NCBI RefSeq assembly: GCF_038561965.1 | Contig: NZ_CP139348.1 | Location: 3,038,001-3,102,000, forward strand | Direction of reading: 5' to 3' | DNA: 64,000 nucleotides | Source: Stutzerimonas stutzeri | GTDB taxonomy: Bacteria > Pseudomonadota > Gammaproteobacteria > Pseudomonadales > Pseudomonadaceae | Shown: positions 44,425-51,814 of the stretch, piece after piece | Position numbering within the stretch: the stretch's first letter is position 1 | Layout: each line of letters opens with the position of its first letter | Translations under genes and position numbers: made by a program | Notes under the pieces: model-generated | Database searches by the model: none | The model's input: only the letters and a program-made list of their open reading frames with translations | Told to the model about the DNA's origin: nothing

Positions 44425-44904
44425 TCATGTCGTGTACTCGTTCTGAGGCTTCAGGCTAGGTACGCTTGCATAGAAAGAGTGGGCAATAGACATACTTTTG
44501 GATTTTAACGAAGGAAGCTCATTGTGGAGAAAGGCTACTTGTGCTTCGAGAGTGCAGCAATCCTCAAGCTGGTAGCAAAATATGACTATTGGGTCGTCAA
44601 GGTTTTCGCCCATACATTTAACAGTCGCCCACTTAATAAAATTATTAACCTCAAACTCAGATTGGATATTTAGCGCTGATACTCGCAAGCCAAATTCTTC
44701 GGTAAACGTAAGCTCTATTGGTCTATAAGGGAATTCATAACTTGGGCGTTTAAGACAAGCATCGGGGCCGTCGAGTGATAGCTGGACTAGAGCCTCGTCG
44801 GGATTGTTGGATGCTCCAATGTGAGCATCAACCCAGGCGATTAGCTCTTCTGAGCTTACAAGCCCAAGCTTCCATAATGACAGAGCGATACTCAAAGTTT
44901 CCAT
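44425..44904 (-). CDS. Integron cassette B: hypothetical 159-aa protein
   Basis: Soluble, acidic, A+T-rich codon use relative to the chromosome. Segments such as ETLSIALSLWKLGLVSSEEL and AWVDAHIGASNNPDEALVQL suggest an alpha-helical N-terminus and a mixed alpha/beta remainder. I do not recognise a family. The second cassette from the attI-like end. Confidence 0.72.
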   Translation of the reverse strand: METLSIALSLWKLGLVSSEELIAWVDAHIGASNNPDEALVQLSLDGPDACLKRPSYEFPYRPIELTFTEEFGLRVSALNIQSEFEVNNFIKWATVKCMGENLDDPIVIFCYQLEDCCTLEAQVAFLHNELPSLKSKSMSIAHSFYASVPSLKPQNEYTT

Positions 44905-44909
44905 ACAGA

Positions 44910-44985
44910 GCCTAACGTTTGGTTAAGGGGCGGACTTTAGCCCGTCCCAATGAGCGAAACGAACTGTTTGAACCACTGGTTAGGC
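44910..44985 (-). other. attC of cassette A (76 bp)
   Basis: On minus it begins GCCTAAC and ends GTTAGGC; the gene's TAA lies in it. Confidence 0.92.
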
Positions 44986-45366
44986 GGCGTGCAGACCATC
45001 GTTGTTTTTCCAATACAACGCAGATTCGTACTGGAATGAAATTACAAAGTGCGCATCAGTTTTGGTTGCAATGAGCTTTACAAAACGCTCTAGATCGCCA
45101 AGTGCAGAGAAGCCTTCTGGCTCTGGCCCTTTTATCCGTATGTAACAGCGAATAGCTACAGGGAAATTCATGCCTTTAGCATCTTCTGCATATAACGTGT
45201 GGTCATCTAATTCGCATGTGGCGCTTACTGATAAGCCTGAATCGAAAAATCCTTGCGCTGCTTTTGGATCGCTATTTGTATCCAGTGCTCCGAGTTCGCT
45301 CAAGGTCGTAGAGATAGCGGCTATTGGAAGGCGCTCATCGGCTTCAAGGTGAATGTCGAGACTCAT
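44980..45366 (-). CDS. Integron cassette A: hypothetical 128-aa protein
   Basis: First cassette, 6 bp from the GTTAGGC core at its start. Soluble, mixed alpha/beta (SLDIHLEADERLPIAAISTT; FSALGDLERFVKLIATKTDA; HFVISFQYESALYWKN). No family recognised. As first cassette it would be the best expressed if a cassette promoter lies in the attI region. Confidence 0.72.
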   Translation of the reverse strand: MSLDIHLEADERLPIAAISTTLSELGALDTNSDPKAAQGFFDSGLSVSATCELDDHTLYAEDAKGMNFPVAIRCYIRIKGPEPEGFSALGDLERFVKLIATKTDAHFVISFQYESALYWKNNDGLHAA

Positions 45367-45372
45367 TTTCTA

Positions 45373-45500
45373 GCCTAACTATAATTAGACACCAAGTGGT
45401 GTATAAGACGCCGAACGGGCTTGGTGTATAACATTCCGTTCGCCTTTCTCTCCGAGCCTCTAGCTCGGGCCTCTCAGGGACGCCGGCTGTTTATACACCA
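45373..45500 (-). other. attI-like boundary with repeated TGGTGTATAA motif
   Basis: GCCTAAC at 45373-45379 is the core where cassette A joins. Beyond it lie two direct copies of TGGTGTATAA (45397-45406 and 45422-45431, 25 bp apart), an inverted copy at 45491-45500, and a half copy ACACCA at 45389-45394. Direct repeats beside the core recall integrase-binding repeats of attI sites. A hairpin CCGAGC-CTCTA-GCTCGG lies at 45452-45468. No attC folding is evident. No intI gene follows on plus, where it would be expected. Confidence 0.45.
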
Positions 45501-45726
45501 GCTCCGGGAAGCATGAAATTGATGTCATCAAACCTTGCCTCGCCTGCGACCTTCCGCAAACGCTCCTCCATTGCCGTGTCGATAAGGCTTCGAGATTCCA
45601 TGCCGTGTAGAGCCGCAAAAGAAACTGGCAAGCACAAGCGGCGGGCCTAGCAGAGCCCTAGAAAAACCAACCACTGTAGGCCTGAAAACAGTTAGCTCTC
45701 GCCGCCCGCAGCATGTAGCAACGGGC
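45501..45726. other. Gap between array and hydrolase gene; possible gene remnant
   Basis: No full gene. On minus, 45601-45491 reads as a 36-residue frame with protein-like composition (LIDTAMEERLRKVAGEARF, ends NFMLPGAGV) that may be the C-terminus of a lost gene. No family recognised. Confidence 0.25.
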
Positions 45727-46617
45727 TCAATCCCACTGACAGAACTGCAGAATCGCCTCGGCCACCGCTTGCGGCGCTTCGCGCTGGGGGAAGTGGCCGA
45801 CGCCGGGCAACAGCTGTCGGTGGTAAGGGCCGCTGAACAAGGCCTCACGCCCGGCCGAGGTTTCCGGTGCGTTGCAGGTATCGGCCTCGCCGTGCAGCAC
45901 CAGCGTCGGCACGGCTAGCACCGGGGCCGGTTGCAGCAGCGCCTCGTCCGATGCATATGCAGGATCGCCTTCGACGAAGCCCCAGCGGTGGCGATAGGAG
46001 TGCAGTACCACCGCCGCCCAGTCCGGGTTGTCGAAAGCCTCCAGCGCCTGGATGAAATCCGCCTCGGCGTACCAGCCGGCCGGTGACCAGGTATCCCACA
46101 GCAGCCGCGTAAAGGCCGCGCGATCCTCGACTACCGTCTGCTGACCGCGCGGGGTGGCCATGTACCAGTGGTACCAGTAGTTGCGCGCCTGGCTGAGCGA
46201 GATTTGCTGGTTCGGGTCATTGGTGCCGTAGCCCACCGCCAGCATTACCAGCCGTGCCGCCGCGTGATGGCGTAGCCCGCAGGCATTGGCCACGGCGCGC
46301 GCGCCCCAGTCGTGGCCGACCAGCACCGGCTGGTCGAGGCGCAATGCGTCGATGAAATCCAGCAGGTCGCGCCCCAGCGCGGCGAGCTGACCGCTGCGTG
46401 GGGTCAGCGCATCGCGAAAGCGTGTCTGGCCGAAGCCGCGCAGCGTCGGGCAGAGCACCCGGTAGCCAGCTGCGGCCAGGCGTTCGGCCACGGGCTCCCA
46501 GCCTTCGGGGCAATCCGGCCAGCCGTGCACGAGCACGGCCACCTGCTGGCCGCGGGGGTTCCATTCGAGATAAGCGATATCCAGCACGGGTGTGCTGACC
46601 GTGGCGTAACGACTCAT
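45727..46617 (-). CDS. Alpha/beta hydrolase, epoxide-hydrolase-like
   Basis: 296 aa. Oxyanion-hole motif HGWPDCPEGW, nucleophile elbow VLVGHDWGARAV with Asp as nucleophile (the epoxide hydrolase or haloalkane dehalogenase pattern), a lid region rich in Trp and Tyr (ARNYWYHWYMATPRG), and catalytic His in LPGVGHFPQRE. Substrate unknown. Start ATG 46617 after GGAG. It lies beyond the dctP terminator and directly beside the cassette array, in the place where dctQ and dctM might be expected. Confidence 0.88.
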   Translation of the reverse strand: MSRYATVSTPVLDIAYLEWNPRGQQVAVLVHGWPDCPEGWEPVAERLAAAGYRVLCPTLRGFGQTRFRDALTPRSGQLAALGRDLLDFIDALRLDQPVLVGHDWGARAVANACGLRHHAAARLVMLAVGYGTNDPNQQISLSQARNYWYHWYMATPRGQQTVVEDRAAFTRLLWDTWSPAGWYAEADFIQALEAFDNPDWAAVVLHSYRHRWGFVEGDPAYASDEALLQPAPVLAVPTLVLHGEADTCNAPETSAGREALFSGPYHRQLLPGVGHFPQREAPQAVAEAILQFCQWD

Positions 46618-46671
46618 GCCGGCGTCTCCTTGCGCGCTTTGGTCGGTCAGCATAAGCCTGGTTTCAGGCAT

Positions 46672-46705
46672 AAAAATACGGGCCGGTCACATCGGACAGG
46701 CCCGT
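46672..46705 (-). terminator. Terminator after dctP of the itaconate operon
   Basis: On minus: ACGGGCC, 14-nt loop, GGCCCGT, then a T-rich tail (complement of 46672-46676). Separates the operon from the hydrolase gene. Confidence 0.82.
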
Positions 46706-46736
46706 TCGTTCTCCGCCGCTTGGTGCCTCTGGAGGC

Positions 46737-47729
46737 TCAGGAGCGATTGGCTGCCTGTGCCGCTTCGATCAGCTCGACGCCGATCTCGTTCTCGAACTTC
46801 TTCCACACCGGTTTCATCGCCTCGCGCCACATCGCGCGTTGCTCGGGGGTCAGCTCGATGATTTCGGTCTTGCCGGACGCGGCGATGGTCTGGCGCGCCT
46901 TCTGATTGAGTTCGTCCGCCTGGCGGTTAACCTCTACGGTGACCTCGGCCATGATCGCTTCCAGCTCGCTGCGCACGTCATCCGGCAGGCCTTTCCAGAA
47001 CTTGGTGTTGGTAATCACCATGTAGTCGATCAGGCCGTGATCGGACGCGGTCATGTAGGGCTGCACCTCATGCACCTTCTGGCTTTCGTAGTTCGACCAG
47101 GTGTTCTCGGTGCCATTGACCACGCCGGTTTGCAGCCCCTGATAGACCTCGGCGAAGCTCATCTTGCGCGGGTTGGCACGCACGGCCTTGAACTGCTCGT
47201 CAAGCACTGCGGATGCCTGTACGCGGAATTTCAAACCGCGCGCATCCTTGGGTTCGCGCAGCGGCTTGTTGGCCGATAGCTGCTTGGTGCCGTTGTGCCA
47301 ATAGGCTAGGCCGGTGATGTTCTTGTCCTCCATCGCGGTCAGCAGCGCCCGGCCCTGCGGGCTGCTCTGGAAGCGGTCGGCAGCGGCCAGGTCATCGAAC
47401 AGGAACGGCAGATCGAAGATCTGGATGGCCTTGGCGTAATGCTCGAACTTCGCCAGCGACGGCGCCAGCATATGCACATCACCGAGCAGCAGGGCCTCCA
47501 TCTCCTTGCCGTCGCCGAACAGCGAGGAGTTGGGGTAGACCTCGACCTTCACCTTGCCCGGCAGGCGTTCCTCGGCGAGTTTCTTGAACAGCAGGGCGCC
47601 CTGCCCCTTCGGTGTGTTGTCCGCCACTACGTGGGCGAACTTTATGGTCACGGGGTCGGCGGCATGCACCAACCCGGCGACGGTGAAAGAAAGCGCGCAG
47701 GCGAGTGCCTTGAGCTTGTTACTCAGCAT
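46737..47729 (-). CDS. TRAP-type dicarboxylate binding protein DctP, itaconate locus
   Basis: 330 aa periplasmic binding protein. Signal peptide LKALACALSFTVAGLVHA before ADPVTIKFAH. DctP motifs are NTPKGQGALLFKKLAEERLPG, NSSLFGDGKEMEALL, and ARGLKFRVQ with the carboxylate-binding Arg. Paralog of the locus 1 protein. It is the last gene of the itaconate operon and corresponds to PA0884; the PA0885/PA0886-like DctQM genes that should follow are missing. ATG 47729 starts the signal peptide; the frame extends 15 codons upstream. Confidence 0.92.
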   Translation of the reverse strand: MLSNKLKALACALSFTVAGLVHAADPVTIKFAHVVADNTPKGQGALLFKKLAEERLPGKVKVEVYPNSSLFGDGKEMEALLLGDVHMLAPSLAKFEHYAKAIQIFDLPFLFDDLAAADRFQSSPQGRALLTAMEDKNITGLAYWHNGTKQLSANKPLREPKDARGLKFRVQASAVLDEQFKAVRANPRKMSFAEVYQGLQTGVVNGTENTWSNYESQKVHEVQPYMTASDHGLIDYMVITNTKFWKGLPDDVRSELEAIMAEVTVEVNRQADELNQKARQTIAASGKTEIIELTPEQRAMWREAMKPVWKKFENEIGVELIEAAQAANRS

Positions 47730-47783
47730 GGAAGTACCCTCTTGTTTTTGTCGGTTGGTACGTTTCGCAGGCAAGCGTTGCGG

Positions 47784-48611
47784 TCAGGGCACCGCTTGCC
47801 CGGCACGTTGCAGCAGGCGACGGGCACGGCCGATGACGGGGGCGTCGACCATCTGTCCGTCCACCACAAATACCCCATCGCCGGACGCGCCGGCGGCGAG
47901 GATGCGTTGCGCCCAGTCCAGTTCCGCGGCACTGGGCATCAGGATTTCGTGCACCACGGCCACCTGGCTCGGGTGGATGCACAGCAGGCCGCCAAAGCCC
48001 ATGTCACGCGCGTCGGCAGAGGCACGGGCGAGGCCTTCGAGGTTCTTGATGTCGGGAAAGACGCTGTCCAGCGGTGCTGCCAGCCCGGCCAATCGCGACT
48101 GCAACAGCAGCGCATAGCGCGCCTGGTCGAGCATGCGCTCGGCGCCGGCGGTGCCATTGGCCAGACCGAGATCGAGGCCCAGGTCCAGCGCGCCGAATGA
48201 CAGCCGCTCGACACCCTGGGCGTGGGCAATTTCCGCCAGATTGGCCAGCCCGCGGGCACTTTCGACGATTGGCCAGACCGGCTTGCCGCAGCTGGCCGCC
48301 AGGGCCACCTGCACCGCGCTTTCCACCTTTGGCAGCAGTACGCCGGTGACGCCGGCGTGACGTGCACACATCAGCAGATCCTCGGCCTGCTCGGCGTGGG
48401 TCGGTGCATTGATACGCACCAGCACGCGAGCGTCCGGATTGGCCGTAAGAAACGCGTCGAGGTTGCCCCGCGCCTCTGCCTTCAGGTTCTCCGCGACCGC
48501 ATCCTCGAGGTCGACGATGACCGCGTCGGCGCCGCTCGCCAGCGCCTTGGGAATGCGTTCCGGGCGGGTCGCCGGGACGAACAGCGCGCTTCGGATGATC
48601 GGTGAGTTCAT
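47784..48611 (-). CDS. ccl: (S)-citramalyl-CoA lyase (CitE-like)
   Basis: 275 aa HpcH/HpaI-CitE family enzyme that cleaves citramalyl-CoA to pyruvate and acetyl-CoA, the final itaconate step. Motifs: RSALFVPATRPERIPKALAS, VDLEDAVAENLKAEAR (metal-site Glu/Asp), VLVRINAPTH, VLLPKVESA, and GFGGLLCIHPSQV. 20 bp after the CoA-transferase gene; AGGAG precedes ATG 48611. Assignment rests on family plus operon order like P. aeruginosa PA0883. Confidence 0.9.
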   Translation of the reverse strand: MNSPIIRSALFVPATRPERIPKALASGADAVIVDLEDAVAENLKAEARGNLDAFLTANPDARVLVRINAPTHAEQAEDLLMCARHAGVTGVLLPKVESAVQVALAASCGKPVWPIVESARGLANLAEIAHAQGVERLSFGALDLGLDLGLANGTAGAERMLDQARYALLLQSRLAGLAAPLDSVFPDIKNLEGLARASADARDMGFGGLLCIHPSQVAVVHEILMPSAAELDWAQRILAAGASGDGVFVVDGQMVDAPVIGRARRLLQRAGQAVP

Positions 48612-48631
48612 AGGCTGGCTCCTGGGCACGC

Positions 48632-49837
48632 TCATACCGCGCCCTGCTCGTGCAGGCGCTGGATATCTACAGGGGCGTAGCCCAGTTCGGTTAGCAGGCT
48701 ATCGGTGTGCTGACCCAGCGCGGGGATCGGGTCCATGCGCGGCGCGAACGCACTGTTGCGCCCTGGCGGCAACAGCGCCGGCAAGCGACCGCTCGGACTG
48801 TCCACTTCACTCCAGCGCTGCCGCGCCTTGAGCTGCGGATGCGCCCAAACACCGGCCATGTCGTTGACGTGGGCATTGGCGATGGGTGCGGCATCCAGCC
48901 GGGCGATCACCTCTTCGGCGCTGAGTCCGGCGAAGGTTTCGACAATGATCGCGCGCAACGCCTCGCGATTGTCCGAGCGCTGCGAGTTGCTGGAGAAGCG
49001 CTCATCGCTGGCAAGCGCGGGTTGCAGCAGAACCTTTTCGCAGAACAGCAGCCACTCGCGCTCGTTCTGCAGCCCGAGCATCACCGTGCCGCCGTCGCCG
49101 GTGGGGAATGGGCCGTAGGGGTAGATGGTGGCGTGCGCGGCGCCGGCACGGGGTGGCGGCGTTGCGCCCTTGTAGGCGTAGTACAGCGGGTAGCCCATCC
49201 ACTCCACCAGGCTTTCGAGCATGGAAACGTCGACGCGGCTGCCCTCGCCCGTCTTGTCGCGCAGCATCAGCGCCGAGAGCACACCGGTGTAGGCGTACAT
49301 GCCCGCGGCGATATCGGCGATCGAACAGCCGGCCTTGGCCATCTCGGTTTCACCCGGCCCGCCAGTGACGGAAAGAAAGCCGCCTTCGCTTTGGATCAGC
49401 AGGTCATAGGCCTTCTTCTGCTCGTAGGGTCCGCCTTCGCCGTAGCCGGAGATGTCGCAGACAATCAGCCGCGGGAAGCGCTCATGCAGCGCCTCGAACG
49501 ACAACCCCATGCGCGCCGCGGCGCCGGGTGCCAGGTTCTGCACTAGCACGTCGGCACCCGCCAGCAGCTGGTCGAGCACCTGAGCAGCGTCGTCCTGCTT
49601 CACGTCGAGGGTCAGGCTCTCCTTGGAACGGTTGGTCCAGACAAAATGCGAGGCCAGGCCATCGACCCGCTCGTCGTAGCCGCGGGCGAAATCGCCGGCA
49701 CCGGGCCGTTCGATCTTGATCACCCGCGCGCCGAGATCGGCCAGCTGGCGCGTGCAGAACGGCGCAGCGATGGCATGCTCAAGGCTGACCACGGTGATGC
49801 CGTCGAGCGGGCGGGGTTTGGCTTGGCTGTCGGTCAT
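48632..49837 (-). CDS. ict: Itaconate CoA-transferase (CaiB family)
   Basis: 401 aa class III CoA-transferase that makes itaconyl-CoA from itaconate and succinyl-CoA. Motifs: GITVVSLEHAIAAPFCTRQL (with the HAIAAP variant of the family start), DLGARVIKIERPGAGDFAR, FVWTNRSKESLTLDVK, and GEGSRVDVSMLESLVEWM with the catalytic Asp. Equivalent of PA0882 (ict, ripA). Start at ATG 49837 with AGGAAG; the frame is open 54 codons further without coding character. Confidence 0.91.
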   Translation of the reverse strand: MTDSQAKPRPLDGITVVSLEHAIAAPFCTRQLADLGARVIKIERPGAGDFARGYDERVDGLASHFVWTNRSKESLTLDVKQDDAAQVLDQLLAGADVLVQNLAPGAAARMGLSFEALHERFPRLIVCDISGYGEGGPYEQKKAYDLLIQSEGGFLSVTGGPGETEMAKAGCSIADIAAGMYAYTGVLSALMLRDKTGEGSRVDVSMLESLVEWMGYPLYYAYKGATPPPRAGAAHATIYPYGPFPTGDGGTVMLGLQNEREWLLFCEKVLLQPALASDERFSSNSQRSDNREALRAIIVETFAGLSAEEVIARLDAAPIANAHVNDMAGVWAHPQLKARQRWSEVDSPSGRLPALLPPGRNSAFAPRMDPIPALGQHTDSLLTELGYAPVDIQRLHEQGAV

Positions 49838-49895
49838 ATCTTCTTCCTGCAATCTCGGTTCATGCCAAGCGCTTGCAAATGCGCATGACACGCTT

Positions 49896-49918
49896 TGTAG
49901 GGTGGGCTTCAGCCCACC
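49896..49918. repeat. GTAGGGTGG-type palindromic repeat, single copy
   Basis: TGTAGGGTGGGCTTCAGCCC and on to 49918; hairpin GGTGGGCT/AGCCCACC between ict and the PrpD-like gene. Confidence 0.6.
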
Positions 49919-49946
49919 AATTTGTCCGACGGAGGGGCAAGTCCGA

Positions 49947-51299
49947 TCATGTGAAAACGCCCAGATCACCGATCTCGCGCAGACGCCAGACCTGGTCAAT
50001 CAGCACGCCCGCCTCGTCATCGCTGCGCGCCGCGGAGAACTGCACCAAGCGGCGGAACTTGTCCTCCAGCTCGGCGCGGCTCAGCGTGTTGCCCGGGTCG
50101 CCCTTCGGCTCGTCGATGGCGCCGTTCAGCGTGCGGCCGTCGGTGGTGGTCACGTCGACGCGACCGAGCCAGCGCGCCGGGTAGGCGCCGTCCACCTCGG
50201 GATCGAGGGCCATCGAGACTTTCTCGCGGAACTCGCCGACACGCGGGTCGCCGAGCGCATGGCTGTGGAATTCGGTCAGCCCTGCCTTGCCGTACAGGAC
50301 GATCAGGCCCAGCACAGTGCCCATGGAAAACTTCGCTTGATGCACCGATTGCGGCACGGTCACGCGGCCGAGTACATCGATGGCGCCCTGATGCACACGG
50401 GTGGTGACCGACGCGATGTCTTCGGCTCCGAGCCCCTCGCGCTGCATCAGCGCCAGCAGCGCATCGGCGGCCGGGTGGGTATGCCGGCAGGAGGCGTGGA
50501 ACTTGAACGAGGTTTCCGCCAGCGCCCAGCGGGTGCCGAGGCGGTCGGACAGCTTGCTCGGATCGGCATCGCTGGACATACCGGCAGCCATGCCCTGCTC
50601 GCCTTCGAGGATGTTCTGCGCGCCAGTCAGGCCATCGGCGGTCAGGTATGCGGCGAGCAGGCCATCGGCGGCGGCCTTGGCCGTGTGCAACTGCTTGGAG
50701 TCGGCCGCGTCACGAAGAAATTCCCACAGCCCCGCCGCTTGCGTGCCGGCGCTGCCGAGCAGATGAGTGAACTGCTGCTGGTCGAAATCCATCAGCTTGC
50801 CGACGGCCACCGCCGCAGCCAGCGTGCCGACGGTCGCGGTGGTGTGGAAGATGCGGTAATGCGAGCGGCCGAGGAATTCGCCGATGCGGATACCCGCCTC
50901 GTAGCCGGCTACCGAGGCCACCAGCAGCTCTCGCCCGGATTTACCGAGATCCTGTGCGGCCGCCAGCGCCGCCGGAAACACCACCGTGGCCGGGTGCAGC
51001 ACGGAGCTGTTGTGCAAATCATCTTGCTCGACCAGATGAGAGCTGGCGGCGTTGACCAGCGCAGCGAAGTAGGCCGAGCTGCTCTTGCCGTTGACGAGGA
51101 TGCGCGCCGGGCCGTCAGCCGGGCCCATCTTCTCGGCGTAGCGCTCGAACAGCGGAATAGGATGCGATCCAGCGCTGGCCAACGCGGAGCCAAGCCAATC
51201 CAGAAAGAGATCTTCGGTACGCGCAAACACCGCGTCGGGGATCTGCTCGTAGGCAAGCCCTGCTAGGAATTCGGTCAAGGCACGGGTGTGCTGGCTCAT
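49947..51299 (-). CDS. MmgE/PrpD family protein of the itaconate operon
   Basis: 450 aa, 2-methylcitrate dehydratase superfamily (all-helical N-terminal domain ALTEFLAGLAYEQIPDAVF; SHLVEQDDLHNSSVLHPATV; SCRHTHPAADALLALM). Counterpart of PA0881. Its exact role in itaconate or related-acid use is not established; a dehydratase or isomerase step on a branched tricarboxylate or hydroxylated relative is plausible. Its ATG overlaps the VOC gene stop by 4 bp, indicating translational coupling. Confidence 0.88.
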   Translation of the reverse strand: MSQHTRALTEFLAGLAYEQIPDAVFARTEDLFLDWLGSALASAGSHPIPLFERYAEKMGPADGPARILVNGKSSSAYFAALVNAASSHLVEQDDLHNSSVLHPATVVFPAALAAAQDLGKSGRELLVASVAGYEAGIRIGEFLGRSHYRIFHTTATVGTLAAAVAVGKLMDFDQQQFTHLLGSAGTQAAGLWEFLRDAADSKQLHTAKAAADGLLAAYLTADGLTGAQNILEGEQGMAAGMSSDADPSKLSDRLGTRWALAETSFKFHASCRHTHPAADALLALMQREGLGAEDIASVTTRVHQGAIDVLGRVTVPQSVHQAKFSMGTVLGLIVLYGKAGLTEFHSHALGDPRVGEFREKVSMALDPEVDGAYPARWLGRVDVTTTDGRTLNGAIDEPKGDPGNTLSRAELEDKFRRLVQFSAARSDDEAGVLIDQVWRLREIGDLGVFT

Positions 51300-51700
51300 G
51301 CGTTGGGCTCCAGCGAATTCTCTAACGGATTGGACAGCTCGATAAGGTTCTGGTCAGGGTCACGCACATACACCGAGTGGATCGGGCCGGCCGCCCCGGT
51401 GCGCTGTACCGGGCCTTCTATGATGGTGACGCCCTGCTCGCTCAGATGCGCGATAACGTCATGCAAGGGCGTCGCGACGATAAAGCAGAGGTCCTCCGAG
51501 CCCGGCGTCGGCCGCTCGGCCTTGGGCTCGAACTCGCGCCCGGCCTGATGCAGGTTGATCTTCTGGTTACCGAAGGTGAGCGCTTTGCGGCCTTCGCCAA
51601 AGGTCACCGCCTGCATGCCGAGCACGCGGGTGTAGAAATCGACCGTGACATCAAGGTCGGCGACGGTTAGCACCAGGTGGTCGAGATGGCTGATATTCAT
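51296..51700 (-). CDS. VOC family protein of the itaconate operon
   Basis: 134 aa. Glyoxalase/dioxygenase fold: ISHLDHLVLTVADLDVTVDF (metal-ligand His), MQAVTFGEGRKALTFGNQKI, DLCFIVATPLHDVIAHL, and SVYVRDPDQNLIELSN (metal-ligand Glu). Counterpart of PA0880. Substrate unknown; it may handle a hydroxy- or lactone derivative of itaconate. Ends 4 bp inside the next gene. Confidence 0.86.
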   Translation of the reverse strand: MNISHLDHLVLTVADLDVTVDFYTRVLGMQAVTFGEGRKALTFGNQKINLHQAGREFEPKAERPTPGSEDLCFIVATPLHDVIAHLSEQGVTIIEGPVQRTGAAGPIHSVYVRDPDQNLIELSNPLENSLEPNA

Positions 51701-51717
51701 GACGCACTTCCCTCTTT

Positions 51718-51804
51718 CGTAGGGTGGAAATCGCGAAGCATTTCCACCACCTGTGTCGCCTGTTCGATACGCGTGGAAAAGGCTTCGCCGTTTTCCACGC
51801 TACG
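51718..51804. repeat. Two GTAGGGTGG/GTGGAAA palindromic repeats
   Basis: CGTAGGGTGGAAATCGCGAA (hairpin GGTGGAAAT/ATTTCCACC) and a second GCGTGGAAAA/TTTTCCACGC hairpin, between the VOC and acyl-CoA dehydrogenase genes. Confidence 0.6.
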
Positions 51805-51814
51805 TTTGGCGCCG

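Larger units (their letters stand above)
40173..45379 (-). other. Integron gene-cassette array without an integrase (CALIN-type)
   Basis: Eight cassettes (A to H from right to left) in one orientation, each ending in an attC with inverse-core RYYYAAC and core GTTRRRY ends. For seven of the eight the core at the cassette start is the exact complement of the 7-bp end of its own attC, as expected if each once was a free circle; cassette D has one mismatch. The array is A+T-richer than its neighbours. No IntI gene is in the window. Confidence 0.9.

Noticed and set aside
40950..45400. CRISPR array
   Set aside because: The repeats are attC sites with inverse complementary ends separated by genes, not short regular direct repeats.
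45389..45500. LexA box in the attI-like region
   Set aside because: TGGTGTATAA repeats resemble part of an SOS box but none gives CTG-N10-CAG.
45380..45726. Integron integrase gene to the right of the array
   Set aside because: The plus-strand frame from 45513 is only about 45 codons and lacks IntI motifs; no tyrosine-recombinase signature is seen.
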